DNA from: Chloroflexota bacterium
GTDB lineage: Bacteria > Chloroflexota > Anaerolineae > Anaerolineales > UBA11579
Reading direction: 5' to 3'
Assembly (NCBI GenBank): GCA_009391835.1
Contig: QWJF01000016.1
Span: forward strand, 1 to 33,329
Length of the DNA: 33,329 bases
In this document: positions 15,567 through 23,405 of the stretch, in pieces
Layout: every line of letters starts with the position of its first letter
How positions within the stretch are numbered: position 1 is the stretch's first letter
Notes under the pieces: generated by a model
What the model was told of the DNA's origin: nothing
Databases searched by the model: none
What the model saw: the letters and a program-made list of their open reading frames with translations, nothing else
Made by a program: the position numbers and the translations under genes

Positions 15567-17408
15567 ATGAGCGACCATACAGAATTTCAAGAAGAAGAAT
15601 TCAGCGCAACCTTTAATGGCAAGACGATCCTGCGCATCCTGGCGCAGACGAAAGCGCATTGGCCGTGGGTGCTGGGTTTCCTGCTGATGATCACGCTGGT
15701 TTCGGTGTTGGATTCGTATTTCACGTTCTTGAGCAAGCGGATCATTGATGAGGGCATCGGGGCCGGAAACCGCGAAGTCTTGATCGGGATCATGAAGCAG
15801 TATGCCCTGCTGACCATCGTGCAGGCAGGCGGTGTGTTCGGGTTTATATATCTGACCGGAATCCTGGGCGAGCGGGTGCGCTACGATCTGCGCAAAAAAA
15901 TGTTTGACCATCTGCAAAAGCTATCGCTGGCGTACTACAACCAGACTCCGGTTGGGTGGATCATTTCACGAGTGACCTCGGATTCAGATCGCGTGGCGGA
16001 GCTGGTGACCTGGGGGCTGCTGGATATCACCTGGGGAGTCATGAATATCCTGACATCGGCCTACTTTATGGTGTTGATTAACTGGCGGCTGGCGTTGATC
16101 GTGGGGGCCATTATCCCGGTGCTGGTGGTGGTGGCGTCCTGGTTCCAGAAGAAAATTATTCGGGAATACCGTGAAGTGCGCAAAATCAATTCCAAGATCA
16201 CCGGCGCTTACAACGAAAACATCACCGGGGTGCGGGTGACGAAATCGCTGGGGCGGGAAAAAGCCAATCTTGAAGAATTTGGCGAATTAACCGGCGAGAT
16301 GTACAAATCCGGTTACCGGGCTGCGTGGCTCTCGGCGCTTTTTCTGCCAATCGTGCAATTTATTACGGCGATCGCGCTGGGCTCAATCATCTGGTATGGT
16401 GGATTGCAGATTGAGATTGGCGGGATGACGATTGGCGGCATCCAAGCATTTGTTTCGTATATCACGTTTATGCTGTTTCCCATACAGGATTTGGCGCGGG
16501 TCTATGCTGAGATGCAGCATTCGGTTGCCTCTGCCGAACGGATATTTTCCATGATTGATGAAGTGCCCACGGTGGTTGATCTGCCAAAGGCCAAGGCGCC
16601 AAAAAGCCTGCAGGGCGACATTGAGTTTGACCACGTGGATTTTGCTTACGATGATGAGCCAGAAAACCCCGTTTTGAGCGATTTCAATCTGACGGTGAAG
16701 CGCGGCGAAAACATTGCGTTGGTGGGGCCCACGGGAGGCGGGAAAAGTACCATCGTGAACTTGGTGTGCCGATTCTTTGAGCCGACCCAGGGGAAGATCA
16801 AAATTGGGGGCAAGGATTACACGCGCTATACGTTGCATGGAATCCAATCGCGGATCGGGGTGGTGTTGCAGACACCGCATCTCTTCTCGGGCAGCGTGCG
16901 CGAGAATATTCGTTACGGACGACTGGAAGCGACGGATAAAGAGGTGGAGGAGGCGGCTAAGCTGGCGGGGGCGCACCATTTCGTCTCGGAGCTGGAGAAG
17001 GGCTACGACGAAGAAGTGGGTGAAGGCGGCGTGTTGCTCTCCGTGGGGCAGAAGCAACTGGTGAGCCTGGCGCGCGCGGTGCTGGCGAACCCGGAAATCT
17101 TCGTGATGGACGAAGCGACCAGCTCGGTGGATACGCTGACTGAGGCGCTGATCCAGCAGGGGATGGAGACTATGATGAAGGGGCGCACCAGTTTCATCAT
17201 TGCTCACCGGCTTTCGACTATTCGGCGGGCGGACCGCATCCTCGTGATTGAAAACGGGAAAATTGTGGAAAACGGGAGCCATGCCGAATTGCTGCGCAAA
17301 CGGGGACACTATTACCGGCTGTACACGCAGCAATTCCGTGAAGAATTGAGCCGGGCGCAGGATCCTTTTATGGCCAAGTTGGCAGAGGCTGAGCCCGAGT
17401 CTAACTAA
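15567..17408 (+). CDS. ABC exporter half-transporter, catalytic-Glu subunit
   Basis: 613 residues, partner of the preceding gene; its ATG follows that gene's TAG without any gap. There are six exporter helices (about 30-320), then an ATPase domain with Walker A GPTGGGKST (about 386), signature LSVGQKQLVSLA (about 490, Val for the second Gly) and Walker B FVMDEATSSVD with catalytic Glu (about 513). In the heterodimer, this protein's normal Walker B pairs with the normal LSGGQ of the partner to give the active site. Its LSVGQ pairs with the partner's DD site to give the degenerate one. The C-terminal tail is longer than the partner's and acidic. It is followed 43 nt later by an LCP-family gene with its own -10-like box. 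Transport substrate unknown. Confidence 0.9.
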   Translation: MSDHTEFQEEEFSATFNGKTILRILAQTKAHWPWVLGFLLMITLVSVLDSYFTFLSKRIIDEGIGAGNREVLIGIMKQYALLTIVQAGGVFGFIYLTGILGERVRYDLRKKMFDHLQKLSLAYYNQTPVGWIISRVTSDSDRVAELVTWGLLDITWGVMNILTSAYFMVLINWRLALIVGAIIPVLVVVASWFQKKIIREYREVRKINSKITGAYNENITGVRVTKSLGREKANLEEFGELTGEMYKSGYRAAWLSALFLPIVQFITAIALGSIIWYGGLQIEIGGMTIGGIQAFVSYITFMLFPIQDLARVYAEMQHSVASAERIFSMIDEVPTVVDLPKAKAPKSLQGDIEFDHVDFAYDDEPENPVLSDFNLTVKRGENIALVGPTGGGKSTIVNLVCRFFEPTQGKIKIGGKDYTRYTLHGIQSRIGVVLQTPHLFSGSVRENIRYGRLEATDKEVEEAAKLAGAHHFVSELEKGYDEEVGEGGVLLSVGQKQLVSLARAVLANPEIFVMDEATSSVDTLTEALIQQGMETMMKGRTSFIIAHRLSTIRRADRILVIENGKIVENGSHAELLRKRGHYYRLYTQQFREELSRAQDPFMAKLAEAEPESN

Positions 17409-17438
17409 AGTTCTCATGCATTAATCATCCTCCAGGAC

Positions 17439-17444
17439 TAGAAT
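17439..17444 (+). promoter_or_regulatory. -10-like box 7 nt before the LCP gene start
   Basis: TAGAAT, then seven bases, then ATG. There is no Shine-Dalgarno sequence, so a leaderless or 1-nt-leader transcript is suggested. The -35 is not recognisable. Confidence 0.45.
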
Positions 17445-17451
17445 CATACGC

Positions 17452-18393
17452 ATGGATTCTTGGGATATTGACGATTTCCAGCCTATTAGGGTGGATGAAA
17501 CACAGCCAGCCGACCCGGTAACTTCGCGAGATTTGGCGGGGGACACCCAAGCGGTGAAACCCGTGGCGCGCGCGCGGCGAAAACGGCGCAAGTTGCGACG
17601 GGCGTTGACGAAGCCCGTGTTTCTCTTGCTGGGGCTACTGGCGCTCTATTTCTTTTTCCCCTGGCAGAGCAAATTCCTGGTGCTTGGTATTGACCGCGTG
17701 CCTGAGGGAACCACCCAGGGGCGCAGCGACACCATGATTCTGGTGGGGATTGAGCCGCTCAGTGCCCAAGTGAACATGCTCTCAATTCCGCGGGATTTGT
17801 GGGTGAGCATTCCGAATTACGGGGAGAACCGGATCAATACAGCGCACTACTTTGCCGAGGCAGAGCAGCCCGGTAGCGGCCCGGATGCGGCGATGAACAC
17901 CGTCAAGGCAAATTTTGACGTGCGGGTGAGCCGCTATATACGGATTCGGCTGGAGGGCTTCGCGGGGGTGATAGACGCGCTGGGCGGGATTACGATTTCT
18001 TTGGACGCCCCAGCGGCGGGTTACCCAGCAGGCGAGCACCAACTGGACGGCACGCAAGCGCTGGCCTTTGTGCGGGATCGAACGGGTGATGATTTTTTCC
18101 GGATGGCGCATGCACAGTTGTTTATCACGGCGATGTTGAAGAAACTAATCAACCCGTTGAGCTGGTTCCGGCTACCGGCGGCGGCGATTGCGTTGGGGCA
18201 GGCAATGGATACCAATGTGCCGGTGTGGTGGTGGCCACGGTTGGGGCTGGCCGCGGTGCGGGCACTACCAGAAAAAATCGAGACACGAACGTTGGACCGC
18301 ACAATGGTGAACGGATGGACAACCTCTGAAGGGGCACAAGTGTTGCTTCCCAATTGGGAGGCGATTCTCCCCTTGGTGGAGGAGATGTTTTAA
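17452..18393 (+). CDS. LytR-CpsA-Psr (LCP) family protein
   Basis: 313 residues. A cytoplasmic N-terminus ends in a very basic stretch (ARARRKRRKLRR, about 39-50), followed by one membrane helix (about 55-70) and an extracytoplasmic LCP domain. Family motifs visible are RSDTMILVGI (about 91), MLSIPRDLWVSIP (about 109), ENRINTAH, YIRIRLEGFAGVIDALGGI, and LDGTQALAFVRDRTGDDFFR. The last conserved Arg-rich stretch reads RMAHAQ where many members have RxxRQ. One polyprenyl-phosphate-binding Arg may thus be missing. LCP enzymes attach glycopolymers from lipid carriers to peptidoglycan or similar acceptors. Its position next to an ABC exporter and near murJ fits an envelope role. An unusual WWW cluster lies in the C-terminal part. 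Confidence 0.88.
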   Translation: MDSWDIDDFQPIRVDETQPADPVTSRDLAGDTQAVKPVARARRKRRKLRRALTKPVFLLLGLLALYFFFPWQSKFLVLGIDRVPEGTTQGRSDTMILVGIEPLSAQVNMLSIPRDLWVSIPNYGENRINTAHYFAEAEQPGSGPDAAMNTVKANFDVRVSRYIRIRLEGFAGVIDALGGITISLDAPAAGYPAGEHQLDGTQALAFVRDRTGDDFFRMAHAQLFITAMLKKLINPLSWFRLPAAAIALGQAMDTNVPVWWWPRLGLAAVRALPEKIETRTLDRTMVNGWTTSEGAQVLLPNWEAILPLVEEMF

Positions 18394-18397
18394 TCCT

Positions 18398-18426
18398 ATA
18401 TCGTGACCTAAAACGTATCACGATAT
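18398..18426 (+). terminator. Inverted repeat after the LCP gene, probable terminator
   Basis: ATATCGTGA and TCACGATAT, a perfect 9-bp repeat with an 11-nt loop. It starts 4 nt after the LCP stop and is followed by a T-rich stretch. The stem is AT-rich, so it could also be an operator for the small gene downstream. Confidence 0.45.
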
Positions 18427-18442
18427 TCTCATCTATTTTTTC

Positions 18443-18470
18443 TTGATTTTTCCGACAATGGTTCCATACT
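18443..18470 (+). promoter_or_regulatory. Putative promoter of the 19-residue micro-gene
   Basis: TTGATT, 16-nt spacer, CATACT (four of six at each element), 51 nt before the micro-gene start. Confidence 0.4.
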
Positions 18471-18521
18471 ACGCGTATCGCTATTCGTTCGGCGACATTC
18501 TCTCATGAAGAGGAGACACAG

Positions 18522-18581
18522 ATGGCTACAACCAAGAAACCAAAAAGCAAATCTGGCAGCAAGAAACCCAGCAGCAAGTAA
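18522..18581 (+). CDS. Micro-protein, 19 residues, Lys/Ser-rich
   Basis: ATG at 18522 is preceded by AGGAG with 6-nt spacing, better than most genes in this window. It opens a short frame encoding MATTKKPKSKSGSKKPSSK and ending TAA. Seven of 19 residues are Lys and five are Ser; there are no hydrophobic residues after Met1, so it would be soluble and strongly basic. It has its own promoter-like box upstream and a perfect GNRA-loop hairpin 27 nt downstream, as expected for an independent transcription unit. Possible roles are nucleic-acid or ribosome binding or a simple charged linker peptide, but nothing proves that it is a protein-coding gene rather than a small RNA. The partial gene at the right edge of the window starts similarly (MAKKK). 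I do not recognise a family. Confidence 0.5.
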   Translation: MATTKKPKSKSGSKKPSSK

Positions 18582-18607
18582 GTCGCTGGGCCGAAAAAGA
18601 GAAAAAT

Positions 18608-18631
18608 GGAGCGGTGGGAAACCACCGCTCC
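18608..18631. repeat. Perfect 10-bp hairpin with GAAA loop (terminator or REP-like palindrome)
   Basis: GGAGCGGTGG and CCACCGCTCC enclose GAAA. No T-run follows, so intrinsic termination is uncertain. The flanking CTAC and the GCGG core resemble dispersed intergenic palindromes, and the element at 11907-11928 is similar in style. Confidence 0.6.
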
Positions 18632-18657
18632 TACTATTTAAGACAGAAAGGCGTCGG

Positions 18658-18663
18658 TATAAT
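18658..18663 (+). promoter_or_regulatory. Consensus -10 box of the adenosine deaminase gene
   Basis: Perfect TATAAT, 21 nt before the ATG at 18685, leaving room for the GGAG site. The -35 region is weak (TATTTA at 17 nt). Confidence 0.5.
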
Positions 18664-18684
18664 CACCCAACCGGAGCGTATTCC

Positions 18685-19698
18685 ATGATTGATTCCTCAC
18701 TGCCGCTAATTGATTTGCATCGCCATTTGGATGGCAGCGTTCGGCTGGAAACTATTCTGGATCTAGGTCAGCAGCATAGACTCAAGTTGCCAGCAGGCGA
18801 TCTGGAAGGCTTGCGCCCCTTCGTCCAGGTGACTGAGCCGCAGCCCGGGATCATGGCCTTTATTGCGAAGTTTGAGTGGATGACGGGAGTGCTGGTGGAT
18901 ACTGCGGCCTGCGAACGGATCGCCTATGAAAACCTTTTGGATGCAAAGCTGGAAGGAATTGACTACATTGAACTGCGTTTCAGCCCGCTCTTTATGGCCC
19001 AGGCACATGGGTTGGACCCGGCCGGGATCGTAGGCGCCGTGGTGGAGGGGGTTCGACGGGGCGAAGCGGAAACCGGAATGCGAGCCAACCTGATCGGAAT
19101 CCTGAGTCGCCATTTTGGGGCTGATGCAGCGATGGGCGAATTTGAAGCACTGGCGACTTATCGAGACGAGATCGTGGCCTTGGATTTGGCGGGCGATGAG
19201 GCCAACTATCCCGGGGAATGGTTTGTTAATCATTTCGAGCGGGCGCGATCCCTGGGTTGGGAAGTCAGCGTGCATGCGGGAGAGGCCGCGGGGCCGGAGA
19301 GCGTTTGGCAGGCGGTGCGAGGGCTGGGGGCAACGCGCATCGGGCATGGGGTGCGGGCGATGGAAGACCCAGAACTAGTTGACTATTTGCACGAGAATAG
19401 TATTGGCATTGAAACCAATCTAACCAGCAATGTGCAAACCAGCACCGTGGCGAGTTATGCGGAGCACCCGTTAAAAGCCATGCTTGAGGCAGGGTTGAAG
19501 GCGACGATCAATACCGACGATCCGGGCATCAGCGATATTGATTTGCCATACGAATATGAGGTGGCTGCCCCCAAAGCGGGGCTAAGCTCGGAGCAAATAG
19601 GGACTGCGCAAGCCAACGCGCTGGAACTGGCTTTCCTTTCTTCTGCGGAGAAAGCTGAATTGCTGCAGAGCAAGAGAGCGTTGGGCAGGGATGGCTAA
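18685..19698 (+). CDS. add: Adenosine deaminase
   Basis: 337 residues, full length for the family. The start is ATG at 18685 with GGAG 9 nt upstream; longer in-frame reading upstream crosses the micro-gene and hairpin and is rejected. Zinc and catalytic residues of the metal-dependent TIM-barrel hydrolase are present: LHRHLDGS near the N-terminus (HxH), SVHAGEAAGP (His and catalytic Glu region), RIGHGVRAMED, and INTDDPGI near the C-terminus (Asp ligand). It converts adenosine or deoxyadenosine to inosine plus ammonia in the cytoplasm. Relatives include adenine deaminase and aminofutalosine deaminase, which cannot be excluded from sequence alone. A nucleoside importer and a nucleotidase elsewhere in the window support a salvage role. 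Its stop runs directly into the start of a RidA remnant (TAAATG). Confidence 0.88.
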   Translation: MIDSSLPLIDLHRHLDGSVRLETILDLGQQHRLKLPAGDLEGLRPFVQVTEPQPGIMAFIAKFEWMTGVLVDTAACERIAYENLLDAKLEGIDYIELRFSPLFMAQAHGLDPAGIVGAVVEGVRRGEAETGMRANLIGILSRHFGADAAMGEFEALATYRDEIVALDLAGDEANYPGEWFVNHFERARSLGWEVSVHAGEAAGPESVWQAVRGLGATRIGHGVRAMEDPELVDYLHENSIGIETNLTSNVQTSTVASYAEHPLKAMLEAGLKATINTDDPGISDIDLPYEYEVAAPKAGLSSEQIGTAQANALELAFLSSAEKAELLQSKRALGRDG

Positions 19699-19889
19699 AT
19701 GGCGGCTGAGCCCAAAAATGTTTTTGGCAGCCGGACGTATGGAATTTCCCAAGGAGTGGAAAGCCAGCGCGGGTGCATTTACCATTGGAGCACATGCCAT
19801 CAAGTAGTTGGATTGGTGTGAGAAGGCTAGCGAACGCGGATTTCCTGATTGAAATTGAGGCGATTGCGGTGATTCAGGAGGCAACATGA
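19699..19889 (+). pseudogene. Probable RidA-family remnant (internally deleted)
   Basis: Directly after the deaminase stop, ATG at 19699 opens a frame reading PKNVFGSRTYGISQGV, plausible as a RidA N-terminus, then losing similarity. In another frame the last 30 codons read [24 protein letters not shown], ending TGA at 19887-19889. The LIEIEAIAV tail is highly characteristic of RidA/YjgF enamine-imine deaminases. Only about 63 codons of space exist versus about 125 for an intact gene, so roughly half the gene, including the middle, is missing and the frames no longer match. The tail's TGA overlaps the next gene's ATG (ATGA), a relic of translational coupling. The C-terminal match is convincing; the N-terminal one is weaker. 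Confidence 0.5.
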
Positions 19890-20813
19890 AAATTATCATT
19901 ACTGGCGGGAGTGGGTTGATCGGGCGCGGGTTAACGGCCAATTTGGTCGAAGATGGACACGAGGTGATCGTGCTGAGCCGGAGGCCGGAAGGGCGTGCAG
20001 GGCTTGCCGGAAGGAGCACGCGCGGTGGGTTGGGACGCGCGAAGCGCTCAAGGCTGGGGCAAACTGGCAGAAGGCGCGAAGGCGATTGTGAATTTGGCGG
20101 GGGCCAGCCTGAAAGGGGAGGGCTTTCTGCCGAGCCGCTGGACGGCGAAACGCAATCGGGTGATCCGTGAAAGCCGGGTAAATGCGGGGGCGGCAGTTGT
20201 GGAAGCTGTGCGGGCAGCGAAGCGAAAGCCGGAGGTGGTGGTGCAGGCTTCGGCTGTGGGCTATTACGGGGCACGGGATGCTGTGCGATTGGATGAGAAT
20301 GCCCAGCCCGGAGATGATTTCCCTGCGCAAGTTTGCGTGGAATGGGAACAATCCAGCCAGGCCGTGGAAGCGTTGGACGTGCGGCGCTGCGTAGTGCGAA
20401 CAGGGTTGCCCTTGACGAAGGCGGGCGGGGCATTTCCACTGCTGCAATTGCCCTTTGTGCTGTACAGCGGAAATTGGTTTGGGGACGGGCAGCAGTTCTT
20501 TTCCTGGATCCACTATGTAGATGAGATTCGGGCCTTACGATTCCTGATTGACACGCCCAAGACAAGCGGCGCCTACAACCTGACTGCGCCGGACCCGGTT
20601 AGCAACCGAGAGTTTGCCAGATCTTTGGGTAACGTGATGCGGCGGCCGGTCTGGATGCCAGCGCCCGGATTTGTGATGAAATTGGCCCTGGGCGAAGTAT
20701 CGACTGTGGTGTTGGATGGGCAGCGGGCAGAGCCTGTGGCGTTACTGAAGGCTGGATTTCGCTTCAAATACCCGAAGCTGGACGAGGCGCTCAGGGCGAT
20801 TGTTAATGAGTGA
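19886..20813 (+). CDS. TIGR01777-type NAD(P)-binding epimerase (YfcH-like), frameshifted
   Basis: The start ATG at 19886 follows CAGGAGGCAAC. The first 35 codons give a Rossmann N-terminus ([31 protein letters not shown]). The rest of the protein continues in another frame from about 19995 ([24 protein letters not shown]... [22 protein letters not shown]... [11 protein letters not shown]...). Removing one G from GGG at 19991-19993 restores a continuous protein of about 308 residues, a normal family length. The YYG of the SDR active site, the NLAGA motif and the C-terminal DUF1731-like end ([19 protein letters not shown]) are all present. The family consists of atypical short-chain dehydrogenases, some linked to cell division; the reaction is unknown. 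The frameshift is either a consensus error or recent inactivation. Confidence 0.8.
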
Positions 20814-20833
20814 GGAGCGAGATGGTTTAAATA

Positions 20834-20859
20834 AAAAAGAGGCCGAAAGGCCTCTTTTT
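20834..20859. terminator. Bidirectional terminator, GAAA loop
   Basis: A perfect 11-bp stem (AAAAAGAGGCC with its complement) around GAAA, flanked by A and T runs, between the convergent epimerase and metallopeptidase genes. Confidence 0.9.
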
Positions 20860-20872
20860 GCTTGTATAGGGG

Positions 20873-21565
20873 TTAGCGACGACGGCCCATTCCTAGGACG
20901 AGGATGGCGTAGTACAGCAATTGCAAAATAGCGGTGATTAGGCCAGCTACGTAAGTGAGGGCGGCGGCATTCAGCACGTGATTGACGCCGCGTTGTTCTT
21001 CCTGGCTGGTGATTATGCCCGCGGTGGTAAGCATCTCGCGGGCACGGACTGAGGCGTTCAATTCAACTGGGAGGGTGGCTAGGGCAAAAATGGCACCGCC
21101 AGCGAATACGGCGACACCGAGCCAGGCCAGGGTGGTGTAGTTGAGGAAGAAGCCGATCATCAGCAAAATCCAGCCCAGGTAGGAGCCGATATTGACGGCG
21201 GGCACCAGCGCGGCGCGCAGGCGCAGGGGGAAATAATCCTGGTTATCTTGCTGGGCATGGCCGAGTTCGTGGGCGGCAATGGCCGCGGCGGCAATGCTCT
21301 GTCCCTGGGCAACGCCAGCAGAAAGACGAAGAATTTTCTTGCGGGGATCGTAATGATCACTGAGGCGGCCTTGAACCTGCTCAATCTCGACACCGTAGAG
21401 CCCAGCGCGGTCGACAAGGCGACGGGCCACTTCGGCCCCGCTCAGGCCACTGCGGTTGGGGACGTTGCTCCAGCGTTTGTATGCCGAGCTGACATACCAT
21501 TGCGCCAGCATCATCAGCAGGAAGGCGGGGAGCATAAAAATCAGGTAAGAGGAGTTGTAAAACAT
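20873..21565 (-). CDS. Neutral zinc metallopeptidase, YugP family
   Basis: 230 residues. The N-terminal membrane helix (about 6-25) is followed by a cytoplasmic or membrane-associated protease domain with the zinc motif HELGH (99-103) and by several hydrophobic helices (about 125-175 and 200-225). The sequence WSNVPNRSGLSGAEVARRLVD, DHYDPRKKILRLS and AAHELGHAQQD is the standard Pfam zn_peptidase_2 pattern. The start ATG has AAGGA 7 nt upstream. The gene lies 23 nt downstream of an S41 peptidase gene on the same strand, so the two proteases are probably co-transcribed. The physiological substrate of this family is not well defined; membrane-protein quality control is a possibility. Full length, no anomalies. 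Confidence 0.88.
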   Translation of the reverse strand: MFYNSSYLIFMLPAFLLMMLAQWYVSSAYKRWSNVPNRSGLSGAEVARRLVDRAGLYGVEIEQVQGRLSDHYDPRKKILRLSAGVAQGQSIAAAAIAAHELGHAQQDNQDYFPLRLRAALVPAVNIGSYLGWILLMIGFFLNYTTLAWLGVAVFAGGAIFALATLPVELNASVRAREMLTTAGIITSQEEQRGVNHVLNAAALTYVAGLITAILQLLYYAILVLGMGRRR

Positions 21566-21588
21566 CGTCGGTTCCTTATGGATAGCGG

Positions 21589-23079
21589 TTATTGAGTGAG
21601 AAGCTCTATTGCACGTTGTAGCTGCGCATCGTTGCCGGCAGCGATATCTTCCTCGGTGAGAGGGACAATGACATCGGGTTGGAGACCTATGCCGTGAATC
21701 TCGCGCTCATCTGGCGTGAGCCAATGGGCAATGGTAATGCGCAACGAGCCCTGATTATCTGAAAGGAGCGGAGATACCTGGACAGAGCCTTTGCCAAAGG
21801 TAGTATCGCCGACCAGGAGGGCGCGGCTATGATCCTGCAGTGCGCCAGCAACGATCTCGGAAGCTGACGCTGAGCCTCCATTGACGAGGACGACCATTTC
21901 TATTTGAGTTGCGAGGCCGTCTGCCAGGGCTTCGTAAGTTTGGCGGGTACCATCCCCAAATTGCTCAAAAAGGATGACGCCATCGCCAATGAATTCCGAG
22001 GCCACCTGGATGGAAGTATCCAGGAAACCACCCCCATTGTTGCGCATATCAAAGATCAAGCCGCTTGGATTTTGGGCGAGAAGCTCTTCCAGTATGTTGC
22101 GCAACTCGCGATCGGAGGTGGCACCGAAGCTGAATAGCTGAACATAGGCGATATTGCCCTCCAGTATTTCACCCTGAACGCTGGAGACAAATATGGCAGC
22201 CCGGGTGATTTCTACGTCAAAGGGCTGGGCAACGCTTTCGCGGTCAATGGTCATCACGAGGGTGGAACCTGCCGGGCCCAGAATGCGATTAATCACCGCG
22301 TCGCCGGGGATGCCTGTCATGTCATCGCCATCAATGGCCAGCACGCGATCACCGGGCTGGAGACCAGCGGCTTCGGCGGGCGAACCCTCCATTGGGGCGA
22401 TGATGGTGAGATATTCAGTGGTGGTATCCACCCAGGCACCGATACCCTCGTATTCACCCTGGAGGGAGATTTCCGAAAGGCGCAGCTGACTGGGATCGAG
22501 AAATTGAGTGTGTTCGTCGCCGAGGGCATTGACCATGCCGCGTAAGGAAGCGTGCATTAAATCTTCGTAGGTAAGTTGGTTTTCAATATCGGCATATTCG
22601 GCGCGTCCCCAGGCGGCCCAGAAATCGGTGAAGAGCGCCATGATTTCGGTGGGGGTTTCTGCCTCAGCGGCCAATTCTTTGGGTGAGGCGGCGTCGGCGG
22701 GCAAATTGATCTCGTCGAGATAAATGCCGAAATCCTCAAGGGCCGTGGTGAGGCCCTGCAATGCGCCCTGAGCCAGCAGCGCGTCGTCCACGGGCTGTAC
22801 GTAGAAATCCTCGTGAATCAGGACCCGACTTTCCCAGAAGGGGCTGAATAGGCTGGCGAGATCAACATCAGCGCCGATTGGAGTATGAGGCTCAACGAGC
22901 GAATCGCTGGTGACTGGCGGTGAGTCAAAAATTGCGGCGGGATCTTCGAGGATGTTGGTCACCGTATCGCCAAAAAATGAATAGGCGATGAAGCCAGCAG
23001 ATGCGGCGCAGACACACATGGCGGCAACAAGGGCGAAGCCCAGGGCGACGAGCAAAATATTTCGATTTCTAGGTTTCAT
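21589..23079 (-). CDS. S41 family C-terminal processing peptidase (CtpA-like)
   Basis: 496 residues. After a short basic start comes a signal-anchor helix (about 6-36), an N-terminal helical region, and a PDZ domain (about 208-296: YEGIGAWV...GLQPGDRVLAIDG). The S41 catalytic core follows, with NNGGGFLDTS, GGSASASEIVAGAL (Ser405) and TTFGKGSVQ (Lys430), 25 residues apart as in CtpA/D1 protease. It acts outside the cytoplasmic membrane, trimming proteins from the C-terminus. ATG at 23079 is chosen over TTG at 23091 because it begins directly before the basic residues; neither has a good ribosome binding site. The region between about residues 60 and 180 is longer and more acidic than in typical CtpA. 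The metallopeptidase follows 23 nt downstream. Confidence 0.9.
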   Translation of the reverse strand: MKPRNRNILLVALGFALVAAMCVCAASAGFIAYSFFGDTVTNILEDPAAIFDSPPVTSDSLVEPHTPIGADVDLASLFSPFWESRVLIHEDFYVQPVDDALLAQGALQGLTTALEDFGIYLDEINLPADAASPKELAAEAETPTEIMALFTDFWAAWGRAEYADIENQLTYEDLMHASLRGMVNALGDEHTQFLDPSQLRLSEISLQGEYEGIGAWVDTTTEYLTIIAPMEGSPAEAAGLQPGDRVLAIDGDDMTGIPGDAVINRILGPAGSTLVMTIDRESVAQPFDVEITRAAIFVSSVQGEILEGNIAYVQLFSFGATSDRELRNILEELLAQNPSGLIFDMRNNGGGFLDTSIQVASEFIGDGVILFEQFGDGTRQTYEALADGLATQIEMVVLVNGGSASASEIVAGALQDHSRALLVGDTTFGKGSVQVSPLLSDNQGSLRITIAHWLTPDEREIHGIGLQPDVIVPLTEEDIAAGNDAQLQRAIELLTQ

Positions 23080-23155
23080 GGATACGACCAATGCTTTCGT
23101 TATTTTTGGCGATGTGCAAGAGTATCACAGCATCATTAGCGGCTTATAAACGCCG

Positions 23156-23401
23156 CTACGTGGGCGAATCGACGTCGGGCGCTTTCGGGCCGCGAAATTT
23201 ATCAACTTCCTTGGCGAGGGCTTCCAGACTCTCGTCTTCGGACTGCCAGGGATTGCGGGCTCGGCGCCCGGCACGACGCCAAAGCTCAAAATCGCCGGCC
23301 TCACGGCCCCTACGAGCTCCGAGAAAGAGCGAGATGGGATAGGCCAGGGCAATAAAGCCAATCAGGCAAATGGCGGCGATAAAAGTAGTATTTGCGAGCA
23401 T
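23156..23401 (-). CDS. Small membrane-anchored protein, unknown
   Basis: 81 residues with one N-terminal membrane helix (about 5-27) followed by a basic segment (ARRGREAGDFELWRRAGRRARN) and an acidic, Pro-containing tail. I do not recognise a family. Support for being real: it fills the gap between two same-strand genes, begins 4 nt after the HAD stop codon, and has a topology typical of single-span proteins with a positively charged cytoplasmic side. There is no Shine-Dalgarno site; TAGAAT lies exactly 6 nt before the ATG inside the end of the HAD gene, consistent with a leaderless internal promoter. The opposite-strand frames here look like shadows. Confidence 0.6.
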   Translation of the reverse strand: MLANTTFIAAICLIGFIALAYPISLFLGARRGREAGDFELWRRAGRRARNPWQSEDESLEALAKEVDKFRGPKAPDVDSPT

Positions 23402-23405
23402 TGAA

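Noticed and set aside
16383-17417. Minus-strand open frame of 344 codons
   Set aside because: Antisense to the second ABC exporter subunit over its whole ATPase domain; no domain or start signal of its own.
18505-18684. Upstream extension of the adenosine deaminase start
   Set aside because: It would translate across the micro-gene and hairpin in another frame, while ATG at 18685 has a ribosome binding site, a TATAAT upstream and the normal family N-terminus.
19582-20565. Minus-strand open frame of 327 codons
   Set aside because: Pro/Ser/Arg-rich antisense frame across the epimerase; the plus strand has clear family motifs in two frames.
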